Positions 56,853 through 64,000 of a stretch of 64,000 nt of DNA are shown one piece after another. The DNA is taken from assembly GCF_001543175.1 (NCBI RefSeq), contig NZ_CP014161.1:682001-746000 (forward strand), written 5' to 3'. A program made the position numbers and the translations under genes. Source of the DNA: Aerococcus urinae. GTDB taxonomy: Bacteria; Bacillota; Bacilli; Lactobacillales; Aerococcaceae. Under the pieces are notes generated by a model. The model searched no databases, was not told the DNA's origin, and saw only the letters and a list, made by a program, of their open reading frames with translations. The first letter of the stretch is position 1. Each line of letters starts with the position of its first letter.

Positions 56853-56971
56853 TGTACGGTGACGATGGCAAGAAGGACCCACCTGTATCCATCCCGAACA
56901 CAGCAGTTAAGCTTCTTAGCGCCGAATGTAGTTGGGGGTTGCCCCCTGTGAGACTAGGACGTTGCCGTGCA
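56853..56971 (+). rRNA. rrf: 5S ribosomal RNA
   Basis: The 5' and 3' ends pair (TGTACGG with CCGTGCA). Conserved CCGAACACAGCAGTTAAG and GGGGGTTGCCCCC arms are present. It directly follows 23S and precedes the tRNA cluster. Confidence 0.95.
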
Positions 56972-56980
56972 ATATTTTAT

Positions 56981-57053
56981 GGAGAATTAGCTCAGCTGGG
57001 AGAGCGTCTGCCTTACAAGCAGAATGTCGGGGGTTCGAGCCCCTCATTCTCCA
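56981..57053 (+). tRNA. tRNA-Val (TAC)
   Basis: Acceptor GGAGAAT pairs with ATTCTCC; anticodon loop CTTACAA gives TAC. First of 22 tRNAs after 5S. CCA is not encoded. Confidence 0.97.
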
Positions 57054-57057
57054 TTAT

Positions 57058-57130
57058 GATTCGTTAGCTCAGTTGGTAGAGCATCTGACTTTTAATCAGA
57101 GGGTCGGGAGTTCGAGCCTCCCACGGATCA
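57058..57130 (+). tRNA. tRNA-Lys (TTT)
   Basis: Acceptor GATTCGT pairs with ACGGATC (one G-U); anticodon loop CTTTTAA gives TTT. Only four bases separate it from tRNA-Val. Confidence 0.96.
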
Positions 57131-57137
57131 TTTACAT

Positions 57138-57219
57138 GCGGGTGTGGCGGAATTGGCAGACGCACCAGATTTAGGATCTGGCGCCGAGAGGCGTGGGGGT
57201 TCAAGTCCCTTCACCCGCA
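57138..57219 (+). tRNA. tRNA-Leu (TAG)
   Basis: Acceptor GCGGGTG pairs with CACCCGC; anticodon TAG in loop TTTAGGA. The long variable arm fits leucine. Confidence 0.96.
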
Positions 57220-57230
57220 CTAATATAAAA

Positions 57231-57303
57231 GCCGGCTTAGCTCAGTTGGTAGAGCATCTGATTTGTAATCAGGGGGTCGAGGGTTCAAGTCCTTTAGCCG
57301 GCA
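57231..57303 (+). tRNA. tRNA-Thr (TGT)
   Basis: Acceptor GCCGGCT pairs with AGCCGGC; anticodon loop TTTGTAA gives TGT. Confidence 0.97.
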
Positions 57304-57314
57304 TTATATCTCAT

Positions 57315-57386
57315 GCGGAAGTAGTTCAGTGGTAGAACATCACCTTGCCAAGGTGGGGGTCGCGGGTTCGAATCCCGTCTTCCGCT
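57315..57386 (+). tRNA. tRNA-Gly (GCC)
   Basis: Acceptor GCGGAAG pairs with CTTCCGC and the discriminator is T, normal for glycine. Anticodon loop TTGCCAA gives GCC. Confidence 0.97.
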
Positions 57387-57418
57387 TAGCCAAATGGCTT
57401 AAAATTAAATATTATTAT

Positions 57419-57504
57419 GCCGGGGTGGCGGAACAGGCAGACGCACGGGACTTAAAATCCCGCGGTGGTTAAACACCGTACCGGTTCGATTCCGGTCCTC
57501 GGCA
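57419..57504 (+). tRNA. tRNA-Leu (TAA)
   Basis: Acceptor GCCGGGG pairs with CCTCGGC (one G-U); anticodon loop CTTAAAA gives TAA. A long variable arm is present. Confidence 0.96.
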
Positions 57505-57522
57505 TAAGTTTTTTATAAATAG

Positions 57523-57596
57523 GCACCCATGGCTCAACTGGATAGAGTACCTGACTACGAATCAGGCGGTTGCAGGTTCGAATCCTGCTGGGTGCA
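57523..57596 (+). tRNA. tRNA-Arg (ACG)
   Basis: Acceptor GCACCCA pairs with TGGGTGC; anticodon loop CTACGAA gives ACG, expected to be edited to ICG by TadA. Confidence 0.97.
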
Positions 57597-57600
57597 TTAT

Positions 57601-57674
57601 CGGGAAATAGCTCAGCTTGGTAGAGCACTTGGTTTGGGACCAAGGGGTCGCAGGTTCGAATCCTGTTTTCCCGA
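57601..57674 (+). tRNA. tRNA-Pro (TGG)
   Basis: Acceptor CGGGAAA pairs with TTTCCCG; anticodon loop TTTGGGA gives TGG. Confidence 0.97.
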
Positions 57675-57679
57675 CTTTG

Positions 57680-57752
57680 GGGGGATTAGCTCAGCTGGGA
57701 GAGCGCCTGCTTTGCAAGCAGGAGGTCAGCGGTTCGATCCCGCTATCCTCCA
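57680..57752 (+). tRNA. tRNA-Ala (TGC), second copy
   Basis: Identical to the spacer tRNA-Ala at 53635. Acceptor GGGGGAT with ATCCTCC. Confidence 0.97.
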
Positions 57753-57766
57753 TTACATTATAATTT

Positions 57767-57840
57767 GGCGGTGTAGCTCAGCTGGCTAGAGCGTCCGGTT
57801 CATACCCGGGAGGTCGGGGGTTCGATCCCCTCCGCCGCTA
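57767..57840 (+). tRNA. tRNA-Met (CAT), elongator
   Basis: Acceptor GGCGGTG; anticodon loop TTCATAC gives CAT. The acceptor with G at positions 4 and 5 matches the Bacillus elongator tRNA-Met, not the lysidine-modified tRNA-Ile2. Confidence 0.85.
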
Positions 57841-57849
57841 TTAATGTTC

Positions 57850-57923
57850 GGACCTTTAGCTCAGTTGGTTAGAGCAGACGGCTCATAACCGTCCGGCCGT
57901 AGGTTCGAGTCCTACAAGGTCCA
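57850..57923 (+). tRNA. tRNA with CAT anticodon, probably tRNA-Ile2
   Basis: Acceptor GGACCTT pairs with AAGGTCC; anticodon loop CTCATAA gives CAT. C at positions 4 and 5 matches the identity pairs used by TilS, so C34 is probably modified to lysidine to read AUA. It could otherwise be annotated as tRNA-Met. Confidence 0.7.
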
Positions 57924-57941
57924 TCTTGTTAATTATATTAT

Positions 57942-58031
57942 GGAGGATTACCCAAGTCTGGCTGAAGGGAACGGTCTTGAAAACCGTCAGGCGGGTCAAA
58001 CCGCGCAAGGGTTCGAATCCCTTATCCTCCT
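57942..58031 (+). tRNA. tRNA-Ser (TGA) with unusual T73
   Basis: Acceptor GGAGGAT pairs with ATCCTCC; anticodon loop CTTGAAA gives TGA; long variable arm. The discriminator base is T, whereas tRNA-Ser genes normally have G73, as do the other two in this window. Confidence 0.95.
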
Positions 58032-58042
58032 TTACTTATTAT

Positions 58043-58115
<73 letters not shown>

Positions 58116-58132
58116 TTATTCAAAATTGAATA

Positions 58133-58205
58133 GGTCCGGTGGTGTAGGGGTTAACATGCCTCCCTGTCACGGAGGAGATCGCGGGTTCAAATCCCGTCCG
58201 GACCG
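58133..58205 (+). tRNA. tRNA-Asp (GTC), copy 1
   Basis: Acceptor GGTCCGG pairs with CCGGACC, discriminator G; anticodon loop CTGTCAC gives GTC. Possible queuosine substrate (queA is at 10738). Confidence 0.97.
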
Positions 58206-58208
58206 TAT

Positions 58209-58279
58209 GCGGGTGTAGTTTAGTGGTAAAACCACAGCCTTCCAAGCTGTTGTCGCGAGTTCGATTCTCGTCACCCGCT
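58209..58279 (+). tRNA. tRNA-Gly (TCC)
   Basis: Acceptor GCGGGTG pairs with CACCCGC, discriminator T; anticodon loop CTTCCAA gives TCC. Confidence 0.97.
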
Positions 58280-58289
58280 TACATTATAT

Positions 58290-58363
<74 letters not shown>

Positions 58364-58375
58364 TTTATAATTTGT

Positions 58376-58463
58376 GGAGGATTACTCAAGAGGCCGAAGA
58401 GGACGGTTTGCTAAATCGTTAGGTCGGGAAACTGACGCAAGGGTTCGAATCCCTTATCCTCCG
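58376..58463 (+). tRNA. tRNA-Ser (GCT)
   Basis: Acceptor GGAGGAT pairs with ATCCTCC, discriminator G; anticodon loop TTGCTAA gives GCT; long variable arm. Confidence 0.96.
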
Positions 58464-58472
58464 TTATCCAAT

Positions 58473-58544
58473 GGCCCGTTGGTCAAGCGGTTAAGACACC
58501 GCCCTTTCACGGCGGTAACACGGGTTCGATTCCCGTACGGGTCA
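58473..58544 (+). tRNA. tRNA-Glu (TTC), copy 1
   Basis: Acceptor GGCCCGT pairs with ACGGGTC (G-C and one C-to-G-T variant pair); anticodon loop CTTTCAC gives TTC. Confidence 0.96.
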
Positions 58545-58578
58545 TATTTAGGTATTATCCTAATGGAGATATTGACAT

Positions 58579-58651
<73 letters not shown>

Positions 58652-58674
58652 TTTTATTTTACCTAAATTTTTCA

Positions 58675-58747
58675 GGTCCGGTGGTGTAGGGGTTAACATG
58701 CCTCCCTGTCACGGAGGAGATCGCGGGTTCAAATCCCGTCCGGACCG
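58675..58747 (+). tRNA. tRNA-Asp (GTC), copy 2
   Basis: Identical in sequence to copy 1 at 58133, and again directly after an initiator tRNA. Confidence 0.97.
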
Positions 58748-58759
58748 TTTCATTTTTAA

Positions 58760-58832
58760 GGTCCGATAGCTCAGTTGGTAGAGCACTTGATTGAAGCTCA
58801 AGGTGTCGGCAGTTCGATTCTGTCTCGGACCA
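58760..58832 (+). tRNA. tRNA-Phe (GAA)
   Basis: Acceptor GGTCCGA pairs with TCGGACC; anticodon loop TTGAAGC gives GAA. Confidence 0.95.
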
Positions 58833-58847
58833 TAAAAAATATATTTT

Positions 58848-58919
58848 GGCCCGTTGGTCAAGCGGTTAAGACACCGCCCTTTCACGGCGGTAACACGGGT
58901 TCGATTCCCGTACGGGTCA
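58848..58919 (+). tRNA. tRNA-Glu (TTC), copy 2
   Basis: Identical to copy 1 at 58473, including the ATTTA just after the gene. Last tRNA before the terminator. Confidence 0.96.
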
Positions 58920-58924
58920 TATTT

Positions 58925-58953
58925 AAGCAACTCTATAAAGGGTTGCTTTTTTA
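58925..58953 (+). terminator. Terminator of the rRNA-tRNA operon
   Basis: AAGCAAC (58925-58931) pairs with GTTGCTT (58942-58948), followed by TTTTTATTT. Confidence 0.85.
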
Positions 58954-59063
58954 TTTGTCTAAATATATTTTCTGACTTTGTTCAATATGATAGATAAAAT
59001 ACACTTTATTCTGCAAAATCTGTCAAAAATTGGCCCTTTTTGATAGAATATGAAAGAAAATGA

Positions 59064-59092
59064 TTGATTAACAGCTGGATTTCCTTTATAAT
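59064..59092 (+). promoter_or_regulatory. Promoter of the fru operon
   Basis: TTGATT (59064-59069), 17 bases and TATAAT (59087-59092). Confidence 0.8.
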
Positions 59093-59107
59093 ATCCTATG
59101 TTAAAAG

Positions 59108-59121
59108 AGAAAACGATTTCA
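59108..59121. promoter_or_regulatory. cre site in the fru operon leader
   Basis: AGAAAACGATTTCA matches TGWAANCGNTNWCA at all positions but the first. It lies just downstream of the promoter, where CcpA would block transcription in the presence of glucose. Confidence 0.75.
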
Positions 59122-59142
59122 ATTAATGGAGGGAGGTAGATT

Positions 59143-59883
59143 ATGCTTACCGAAGAAAGGCAAAAGTATATTATGGAAGCCTTAACCAAAGTCCCTATCT
59201 TAAATCTTCAAGAGGTATCAAAACAGTTAGCTGTTTCTGAATCAACTATTAGAAGAGATTTTGATAGTTTGGAAAAGGCGGGGAAATTAGAACGTATTCA
59301 TGGTGGAGCCAAAAGAGTTCAGCAACGTAATATGGAAGCTTCCTTATCCGAGAAAAGCCAAGTGAATGTTTTAGAAAAACAACTCATTGGAAAATTAGCC
59401 GGAGAAATGGTTGCTGATCATGATACGATTTATCTTGATTCTGGTACCACGACGATTGAAATGATTCCCTGGATTATTAATAAGGAAATTATTGTTGTGA
59501 CTAATGGCCTGGAAGTTGCCCAAGCTCTCTATCAATCACAGATCCATACCATTGTTGTGGGCGGTGAAATTAAAGAAAGTACGGGAACCTTGATCGGTGG
59601 CATAGCCTTATCTCAGGTTCAATCTTTTAACTTTGATAAAGCTTTTATAGGAATGAATGGCATTGATCTTGATACCGGATATACCACACCTGACATAGAG
59701 GAAGCACAAATTAAGAAAGCGGCAATTGACCATAGTCGTTACCGTTATATCTTGGCTGATGCAAGTAAATTTGACCAAAGTACTTTCTGTCACGTCTGTG
59801 ACTTAGACCGAGCTGTTTTATTAACTAATGAGAGCAATTCAAAATATGAAAACTATATGAAAATTATGGAGGTATCTCAATGA
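59143..59883 (+). CDS. fruR: DeoR-family regulator of the fructose operon
   Basis: This 246-residue DeoR/FruR-type regulator has an N-terminal HTH (LNLQEVSKQLAVSESTIRRD, about residues 20-39), the ERIHGGAK segment and a C-terminal sugar-phosphate-sensing domain (DSGTTTIEMIPW, then the conserved NG and GGE blocks). It is expected to repress the operon and to release DNA on binding fructose 1-phosphate. GGAGGGAGG precedes the ATG. Its stop overlaps the fruK ATG by four bases, and it is the first gene of fruR-fruK-fruA. A cre site lies in its leader. Confidence 0.94.
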   Translation: MLTEERQKYIMEALTKVPILNLQEVSKQLAVSESTIRRDFDSLEKAGKLERIHGGAKRVQQRNMEASLSEKSQVNVLEKQLIGKLAGEMVADHDTIYLDSGTTTIEMIPWIINKEIIVVTNGLEVAQALYQSQIHTIVVGGEIKESTGTLIGGIALSQVQSFNFDKAFIGMNGIDLDTGYTTPDIEEAQIKKAAIDHSRYRYILADASKFDQSTFCHVCDLDRAVLLTNESNSKYENYMKIMEVSQ

Positions 59884-60800
59884 TTTATACCATTACCTTT
59901 AATCCCGCTGTGGATTTAGTAATGCAAGTTGATGATATAAAATTAGGTGACCTAAACCGATCCCATGAAGACCACTATGTGGCAGGTGGTAAAGGGATTA
60001 ATGCATCAGTCGTCTTCCAGCGTTTAGGGAAAGAAAATATTGCCACTGGTTTTATTGGTGGATTTTCCGGTCAATTCATTATTGATGAATTAGAAGCTGA
60101 AGGGGTCAATACCCATTTTATTGAACTCGACCAGCCTACTCGGATTAATGTGAAGCTCAAAGGCCCACAAGAAACCGAAATTAATGCCCAAGGACCAAGA
60201 GTCGATGCTGATAAATTCCAAGAATTAATGACTTACTTGAATGAAGAACTGACAGAAAATGATACTGTCTTTCTAGCAGGAAATGCCGCTCCTGGATTGG
60301 ATGAGGAAGCTTATATCCGTATTGCTAAATTATGCTTAGAGAAAAAAGTTAATTTTGTTTTAGATTCTAATAAGCAATTATTAAAAGCCTGTTTAGAATA
60401 TAAACCTTTTATTATTAAACCAAACCGCGAAGAACTTGGTGAACTATTCGAAACTCAGATTGAATCAGATGCTGATTTAATTAAATATGCCAAGGCCTTA
60501 CAGGAAGCTGGGGCTTTAAATGTCTTAGTATCCCTAGGTGGTGATGGGAGCTTACTGTTGACTGAAGCGGGAGATATCTACCGGGCCAATGTGCCTACTG
60601 GGAAGGTTATAAACTCTGTAGGAGCTGGCGATTCCATGTTGTCTGGCTTTATCAGTGCTTACGTTGAAAGTAAGGACTATGCCGAATCATTAAAAATCGC
60701 TGCAGCTACTGGATCAGGAACAGCCTTTTCCGTTGGAATTACGACGAAGGACTTAGTTGAAGAATTAGTTGATCAAATTGTCGTTAAGAAAGAAAATTAA
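59880..60800 (+). CDS. fruK: 1-phosphofructokinase
   Basis: FruK phosphorylates fructose 1-phosphate, produced by the PTS, to fructose 1,6-bisphosphate. The 306-residue PfkB-family protein has the N-terminal TFNPAVDLVMQ, GGKGINASVVFQRLG (substrate binding), IIKPNREELGELF and the ATP/anion-hole motif NSVGAGDSMLSGF with the catalytic Asp (about residue 249). It starts four bases before the fruR stop. Tagatose-6-phosphate kinase is a close relative, but the neighbouring fructose-specific permease favours FruK. Confidence 0.94.
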   Translation: MIYTITFNPAVDLVMQVDDIKLGDLNRSHEDHYVAGGKGINASVVFQRLGKENIATGFIGGFSGQFIIDELEAEGVNTHFIELDQPTRINVKLKGPQETEINAQGPRVDADKFQELMTYLNEELTENDTVFLAGNAAPGLDEEAYIRIAKLCLEKKVNFVLDSNKQLLKACLEYKPFIIKPNREELGELFETQIESDADLIKYAKALQEAGALNVLVSLGGDGSLLLTEAGDIYRANVPTGKVINSVGAGDSMLSGFISAYVESKDYAESLKIAAATGSGTAFSVGITTKDLVEELVDQIVVKKEN

Positions 60801-60818
60801 AAAGGAGGATTCAAAGCA

Positions 60819-62816
60819 ATGAAATTATCTGATTTATTTGTCAAAGAGGCTATGGATCTCAATTTACAAACTGATAGTAAAAAAGATACCCTAGTCCATC
60901 TAGCTAAGCGTTTCTCAGATTGTGGAGGCGTCAGTGATGCCCAAGCTTATGTGGAAAAATTAGAAGCCAGGGAAGCTCAATCTACTACTGGCGTTGGTGA
61001 TGAAATTGCCATTCCTCATGCCCAACATGAATCAATCAAAGAAGCTGCTATTATTTTTGCTCGGAGCGCTGAAGGAATTGAATGGGAATCCTTTGACGGT
61101 CAACCGGCTAAATTAATCTTTATGATTGCTGCTCCAGAAGGGGGCGGTGGTGAACACCTGAAGGCCTTAGCGCAATTGTCTAAAGTCTTGTTAAAAGACG
61201 GAGTCAAAGATGCTTTATTAAAAGCAGAAAGTCCTGATGAAGTCCTAGAAATTATCAAGGCTCATGATGAAAGTGAAGAGGCAGCGGAAGAAAAGAGTGA
61301 AGCCAAAGCTGCACCAGTTGAAGCGGATAAGACTGATAGTACTGATAATGATGTATATATCGTTGCCGTGACCGCTTGTCCAACTGGGATCGCCCATACC
61401 TATATGGCGGAAGAACGCTTGAAAAAAGCCGGAAAAGCCGCTGGTTACCGGATTAAGGTTGAAACTAATGGTCAAAGTGGGGTAGAAAATCGTTTAACCA
61501 AAAAAGATATCGAAGAAGCAACTGCTGTCATTGTTGCTGCCGATAAACAAGTTGAAATGGCTCGTTTCGACGGCAAACCAATTATTATTGTTCCGGTTGG
61601 TGATGGTGTCAACAAGGCTGACCAATTAGTGGAACGGGCAGCCAATGACAAGCTACCCATCTATCATGCTAAGAAAGGCCAAAATGCTGAAGAAGAAGAG
61701 AGCTCAGATGGCGAAACATTAGGCCGTTTAGCTTATAAGCACTTAATGAATGGTGTTTCTCATATGTTACCATTCGTTGTTGCTGGTGGTATCTTAATTG
61801 CCTTGTCCTTCTTCTGGGGAATTACTTCCGCTGATCCAGCTGCTGATGATTACAACCAAATCGCCCAAGCCTTAAATACAGTAGGTAACTTATCCTTTGC
61901 GATGATGCTACCTATGTTGGCTGGTTTTATCGGTCATTCCATGGCAGACCGTATCGGTTTAGTGATCGGGGTTATTGGTGGTATCTGTGCGGAACCAAGT
62001 AAATTTGCTGCCTTTACTGGGGTTGGGATTTTTGAAAATTCGGTTTCCTCTGGTTTCCTTGGCGCCTTGGTTGCTGGTTTCTTAGCCGGCGGTATTGTTT
62101 GGCTATTAGAAAAATTGTTTGCCTGGCTACCTAAATCCTTAAACGGGATGAAATCGATCTTCCTATACCCAGTCCTTGGGGTATTGATTATGGGCTTCTT
62201 AATGCTCTTTGTCATCAATGGACCAATGGGTGCAGTGATGAACGGCTTAATGAGCCTTATCAATAGTATTCCACCTTCCATGACCATTATTTTAGGTTTT
62301 GTGGTTGGAGCGATGATGTCGATCGATATGGGTGGTCCGATTAATAAAGCCGCCTATGTTACCGGTACTGCCTTAGTTACCGCATCTGCTGGTGCAGGAT
62401 CTAACGTGATGGCAGCCGTTATGTGTGGGGGAATGGTGCCTCCATTAGCCATTGCTATCTCTGCTACCTTGCAAAAGAGTCTCTGGACCGTAGATGAACG
62501 GAATAGTGCCTATGTCAATTATGTGATGGGAGCTGCCTTTATTACTGAAGGAGCGATTCCTTTCGCTGCTAAAGACCCGCTACACGTGATTCCACCGCTA
62601 GCTCTTGGTTCCGGAATTGCTGGAGCCTTAAGCATGTTCTTTGGCTGTGTTTCCTATGTTCCTCATGGTGGTGTATTCGCAGTCTTAGCCGGTGGGGTAA
62701 CCAATGGCTTAATGTTCTTGCTCTCATGGTTAATCGGTGGGGCAATTGCAGGAATCTTACTAAACGTTTTCTTAAATCGTGCCAAAACTAGCGAAGAAGC
62801 GCAAAAAGCTGAATAA
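60819..62816 (+). CDS. fruA: PTS fructose transporter subunit IIABC
   Basis: FruA imports fructose and phosphorylates it to fructose 1-phosphate. The 665-residue fusion has EIIA (residues 1-145, catalytic His in AIPHAQH at about 66), an acidic Ala/Glu-rich linker, EIIB (residues 175-270, catalytic Cys in VTACPTGIAHTYMAEE) and the membrane EIIC domain (from about residue 305, with GGPINKAAY and ITEGAIPFAAKDPL). The domain order is the usual A-B-C. AAAGGAGG precedes the ATG. Last gene of the operon; a terminator follows at once. Confidence 0.96.
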   Translation: MKLSDLFVKEAMDLNLQTDSKKDTLVHLAKRFSDCGGVSDAQAYVEKLEAREAQSTTGVGDEIAIPHAQHESIKEAAIIFARSAEGIEWESFDGQPAKLIFMIAAPEGGGGEHLKALAQLSKVLLKDGVKDALLKAESPDEVLEIIKAHDESEEAAEEKSEAKAAPVEADKTDSTDNDVYIVAVTACPTGIAHTYMAEERLKKAGKAAGYRIKVETNGQSGVENRLTKKDIEEATAVIVAADKQVEMARFDGKPIIIVPVGDGVNKADQLVERAANDKLPIYHAKKGQNAEEEESSDGETLGRLAYKHLMNGVSHMLPFVVAGGILIALSFFWGITSADPAADDYNQIAQALNTVGNLSFAMMLPMLAGFIGHSMADRIGLVIGVIGGICAEPSKFAAFTGVGIFENSVSSGFLGALVAGFLAGGIVWLLEKLFAWLPKSLNGMKSIFLYPVLGVLIMGFLMLFVINGPMGAVMNGLMSLINSIPPSMTIILGFVVGAMMSIDMGGPINKAAYVTGTALVTASAGAGSNVMAAVMCGGMVPPLAIAISATLQKSLWTVDERNSAYVNYVMGAAFITEGAIPFAAKDPLHVIPPLALGSGIAGALSMFFGCVSYVPHGGVFAVLAGGVTNGLMFLLSWLIGGAIAGILLNVFLNRAKTSEEAQKAE

Positions 62817-62824
62817 CTTAAATG

Positions 62825-62855
62825 AGTCCTTGTGTAGTGCACAGGGACTTTTTTA
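62825..62855 (+). terminator. fru operon terminator
   Basis: AGTCCTTGTG pairs with CACAGGGACT (one G-U), followed by TTTTTT. Confidence 0.9.
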
Positions 62856-62883
62856 TGAATTGCTTAATTTATGAAAAGCCTGG

Positions 62884-62912
62884 TTGGCGCTCGTTTTCAT
62901 CTATGATATACT
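62884..62912 (+). promoter_or_regulatory. Promoter of a candidate small RNA
   Basis: TTGGCG (62884-62889), 17 bases and TATACT (62907-62912), preceded by TGA as an extended -10. It would start RNA at about 62919. Confidence 0.65.
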
Positions 62913-62918
62913 TTTATC

Positions 62919-63016
62919 TATTGAAGATTCTTACCTTCTTAATAACTTTTTTACACAACTCAACTCAGTTATATTTAAGAATCTTTAAGTCGCTGCACGG
63001 AATGTGCAGCTTTTTT
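62919..63016 (+). ncRNA. Candidate small structured RNA
   Basis: About 98 bases between an extended -10 promoter and a terminator, with no plausible ORF. A perfect 10-bp outer stem joins AAGATTCTTA (62924-62933) and TAAGAATCTT (62976-62985). An inner stem joins ATAACT (62942-62947) and AGTTAT (62967-62972). A separate terminator hairpin, GCTGCAC/GTGCAGC (62992-63010), with six T residues closes it. It does not match the T-box, SAM-I or FMN motifs. It could be an independent sRNA or a short upstream transcript ahead of metQ. No known family is recognised. Confidence 0.55.
62992..63016 (+). terminator. Terminator of the candidate small RNA
   Basis: GCTGCAC (62992-62998) pairs perfectly with GTGCAGC (63004-63010), followed by TTTTTT. 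Confidence 0.85.
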
Positions 63017-63076
63017 ATTGTCTAATGATAGCTATTATAGATCAGCAATGAATACTTTTAAATAAGGGGAAGAACA

Positions 63077-63105
63077 TTGTCATATCAGGCTTTAATTAGT
63101 AGAAT
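63077..63105 (+). promoter_or_regulatory. metQ promoter
   Basis: TTGTCA (63077-63082), 17 bases and TAGAAT (63100-63105), about 45 bases before the gene. Confidence 0.7.
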
Positions 63106-63149
63106 AAAAGGGTCAACTCATTATGAGTAAAATAGTAGGAGGAATTGCA

Positions 63150-63971
63150 ATGAAGAAATGGATTTTACGATTGATGGCCCTATTAGCTGCTTTTACCCTA
63201 GTGGCTTGTCAATCAGGCAATACTGATAGTGATAAAACGGTAAAAGTAGGGGTCGTTGGTGAGAAAAATGACGAATGGGATTACTTAAAAGATGAATTGA
63301 AGGAAAAGGAAGGCATTGACCTTGAATTGGTAAAATTTACTGATTATCGGATGCCCATTGAAGCCTTAGAGCATAATGAAATTGATATGCACGCTGCCTT
63401 AACTGAAATTTATATGGACAATATGAATAAAGAATCTGGTTACCACAACACCACGATTGGATATACCACCCTTAACCCCATGGGAGTCTTCTCCAATAAG
63501 ATTGAAAGCATCGATCAAGTCAAAGAGGGGGACAAGGTAGCAGTACCGAATGATGTCTCTAATGAAAGCCGGGCACTGTTATTGCTTCAAGAAGCAGGAC
63601 TAATTAAGTTAAACCCAGATAAAGGGCTCATGCCAACCGTTGAGGATATCACTGAAAATCCCAAGAATTTGGAATTCATTACCTTGGATTCTAACCAAAC
63701 AGCTAGTGCTTTAAACGACGTGACGATTTCTTGCATTAATAACGATATGGCCGCTGACGCAGGCTTTGTGCCAACCAAGGATTCCATTTATTTAGAAAAG
63801 GCTACCGATAGTTCTAAGCCGTATTGGAATGTTATTGCCGTTGATGAAAAGAATAAGGATAATGAAACTTATAAGAAGATTGTGAAGTACTACCAAACCC
63901 CTGAAGTCGCTAAAATTATCGATGAAAAAAGTAATGGCTCAAGTATTCCAATTTGGGAAAGCCAAAAATAA
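63150..63971 (+). CDS. metQ: Methionine ABC transporter substrate-binding lipoprotein (NlpA family)
   Basis: This 273-residue lipoprotein has a signal peptide ending in LVAC (Cys20 as acyl site) and the NlpA/MetQ fold (VKVGVVGEKNDEWDYLK, VKFTDYRMPIEALEHNEID, VAVPNDVSNESRALLLL). MetQ proteins capture methionine or its derivatives for MetNI. The frame is open from 63123; the ATG at 63150 has AGGAGGA upstream. The usual MetQ block HxxYLxxxN is not obvious, so the exact ligand may differ. No SAM riboswitch or T-box is seen before it. metN and metP may lie beyond the window edge, or the gene may be an orphan. Confidence 0.88.
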   Translation: MKKWILRLMALLAAFTLVACQSGNTDSDKTVKVGVVGEKNDEWDYLKDELKEKEGIDLELVKFTDYRMPIEALEHNEIDMHAALTEIYMDNMNKESGYHNTTIGYTTLNPMGVFSNKIESIDQVKEGDKVAVPNDVSNESRALLLLQEAGLIKLNPDKGLMPTVEDITENPKNLEFITLDSNQTASALNDVTISCINNDMAADAGFVPTKDSIYLEKATDSSKPYWNVIAVDEKNKDNETYKKIVKYYQTPEVAKIIDEKSNGSSIPIWESQK

Positions 63972-64000
63972 TTAAAAAAGACCTATCCCTATCTGAGGAC

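Noticed and set aside
62822-63025. 67-residue ORF between fruA and metQ
   Set aside because: It runs through the fru terminator, the small-RNA promoter and its terminator, and has no plausible RBS. It is better explained as non-coding.
63020-63149. SAM riboswitch or T-box upstream of metQ
   Set aside because: Neither the SAM-I core nor the T-box sequence GGTGGNACCGCG is present, and the distance from promoter to gene is too short.

Overview
The window is a low-GC Firmicutes chromosome of the order Lactobacillales. The 16S rRNA sequence and the gene orders point to the family Aerococcaceae, most likely Aerococcus; this genus call is from memory of 16S sequences, not from a search. Gene clusters match the Bacillus/Lactobacillales core order: mutS-mutL, ruvA-ruvB-queA, pfkA-pyk, ribT-scpA-scpB-rluB, ypbB-recS-ypbE-cmk-rpsA-der-hup, and dapB-cca-dinG-ypmB-aspB-dnaD.

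Region 1-3223 is accessory DNA. It looks like the right end of a phage-like or satellite element integrated at the 3' end of a tRNA-Ser(CGA) gene. It holds the tail of an unrecognised gene, a phage scaffold-like protein, a 670-base non-coding stretch with 23-base repeats, an AT-rich tract and a GC-rich nested hairpin, a three-ORF cassette ending in an HD-type (p)ppGpp-hydrolase-like protein, and a DinJ/YafQ toxin-antitoxin pair. No integrase is visible. Region 3224-20052 is core: a histidine phosphatase, mismatch repair, MsrB, Holliday junction branch migration, queuosine, DNA polymerase III alpha, glycolysis (pfkA-pyk with a probable CcpA site), cvfB and xerD. A group IIC intron sits just after the xerD terminator (20093-21976).

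Region 22054-27178 holds a lipoprotein, a sirtuin with an altered zinc site, RibT-like/ScpA/ScpB/RluB, and an FMN riboswitch in front of the riboflavin transporter ribU. At 27287-31086 an Mga-type regulator has been split from its promoter, RBS and first codons by an IS66 element. The element has matching ends and an 8-bp target duplication, so the original gene can be reconstructed exactly. Region 31522-51412 is core: RNA and DNA metabolism, translation, lysine/DAP synthesis, CCA addition, transamination, replication initiation, redox, cyclophilin and glucose-6-phosphate isomerase.

Region 51546-58953 is one rRNA operon (16S, tRNA-Ile, tRNA-Ala, 23S, 5S) followed by 22 tRNA genes. None of the tRNA genes in the window encodes the 3' CCA, so all depend on the CCA-adding enzyme encoded at 41008. 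Region 59064-62816 is a fruR-fruK-fruA fructose operon with a catabolite-response site at its promoter. Between it and a metQ lipoprotein gene lies a short unannotated transcription unit (about 62919-63016). It has its own extended -10 promoter, a nested stem and a terminator, and is a good candidate for an undescribed small RNA.
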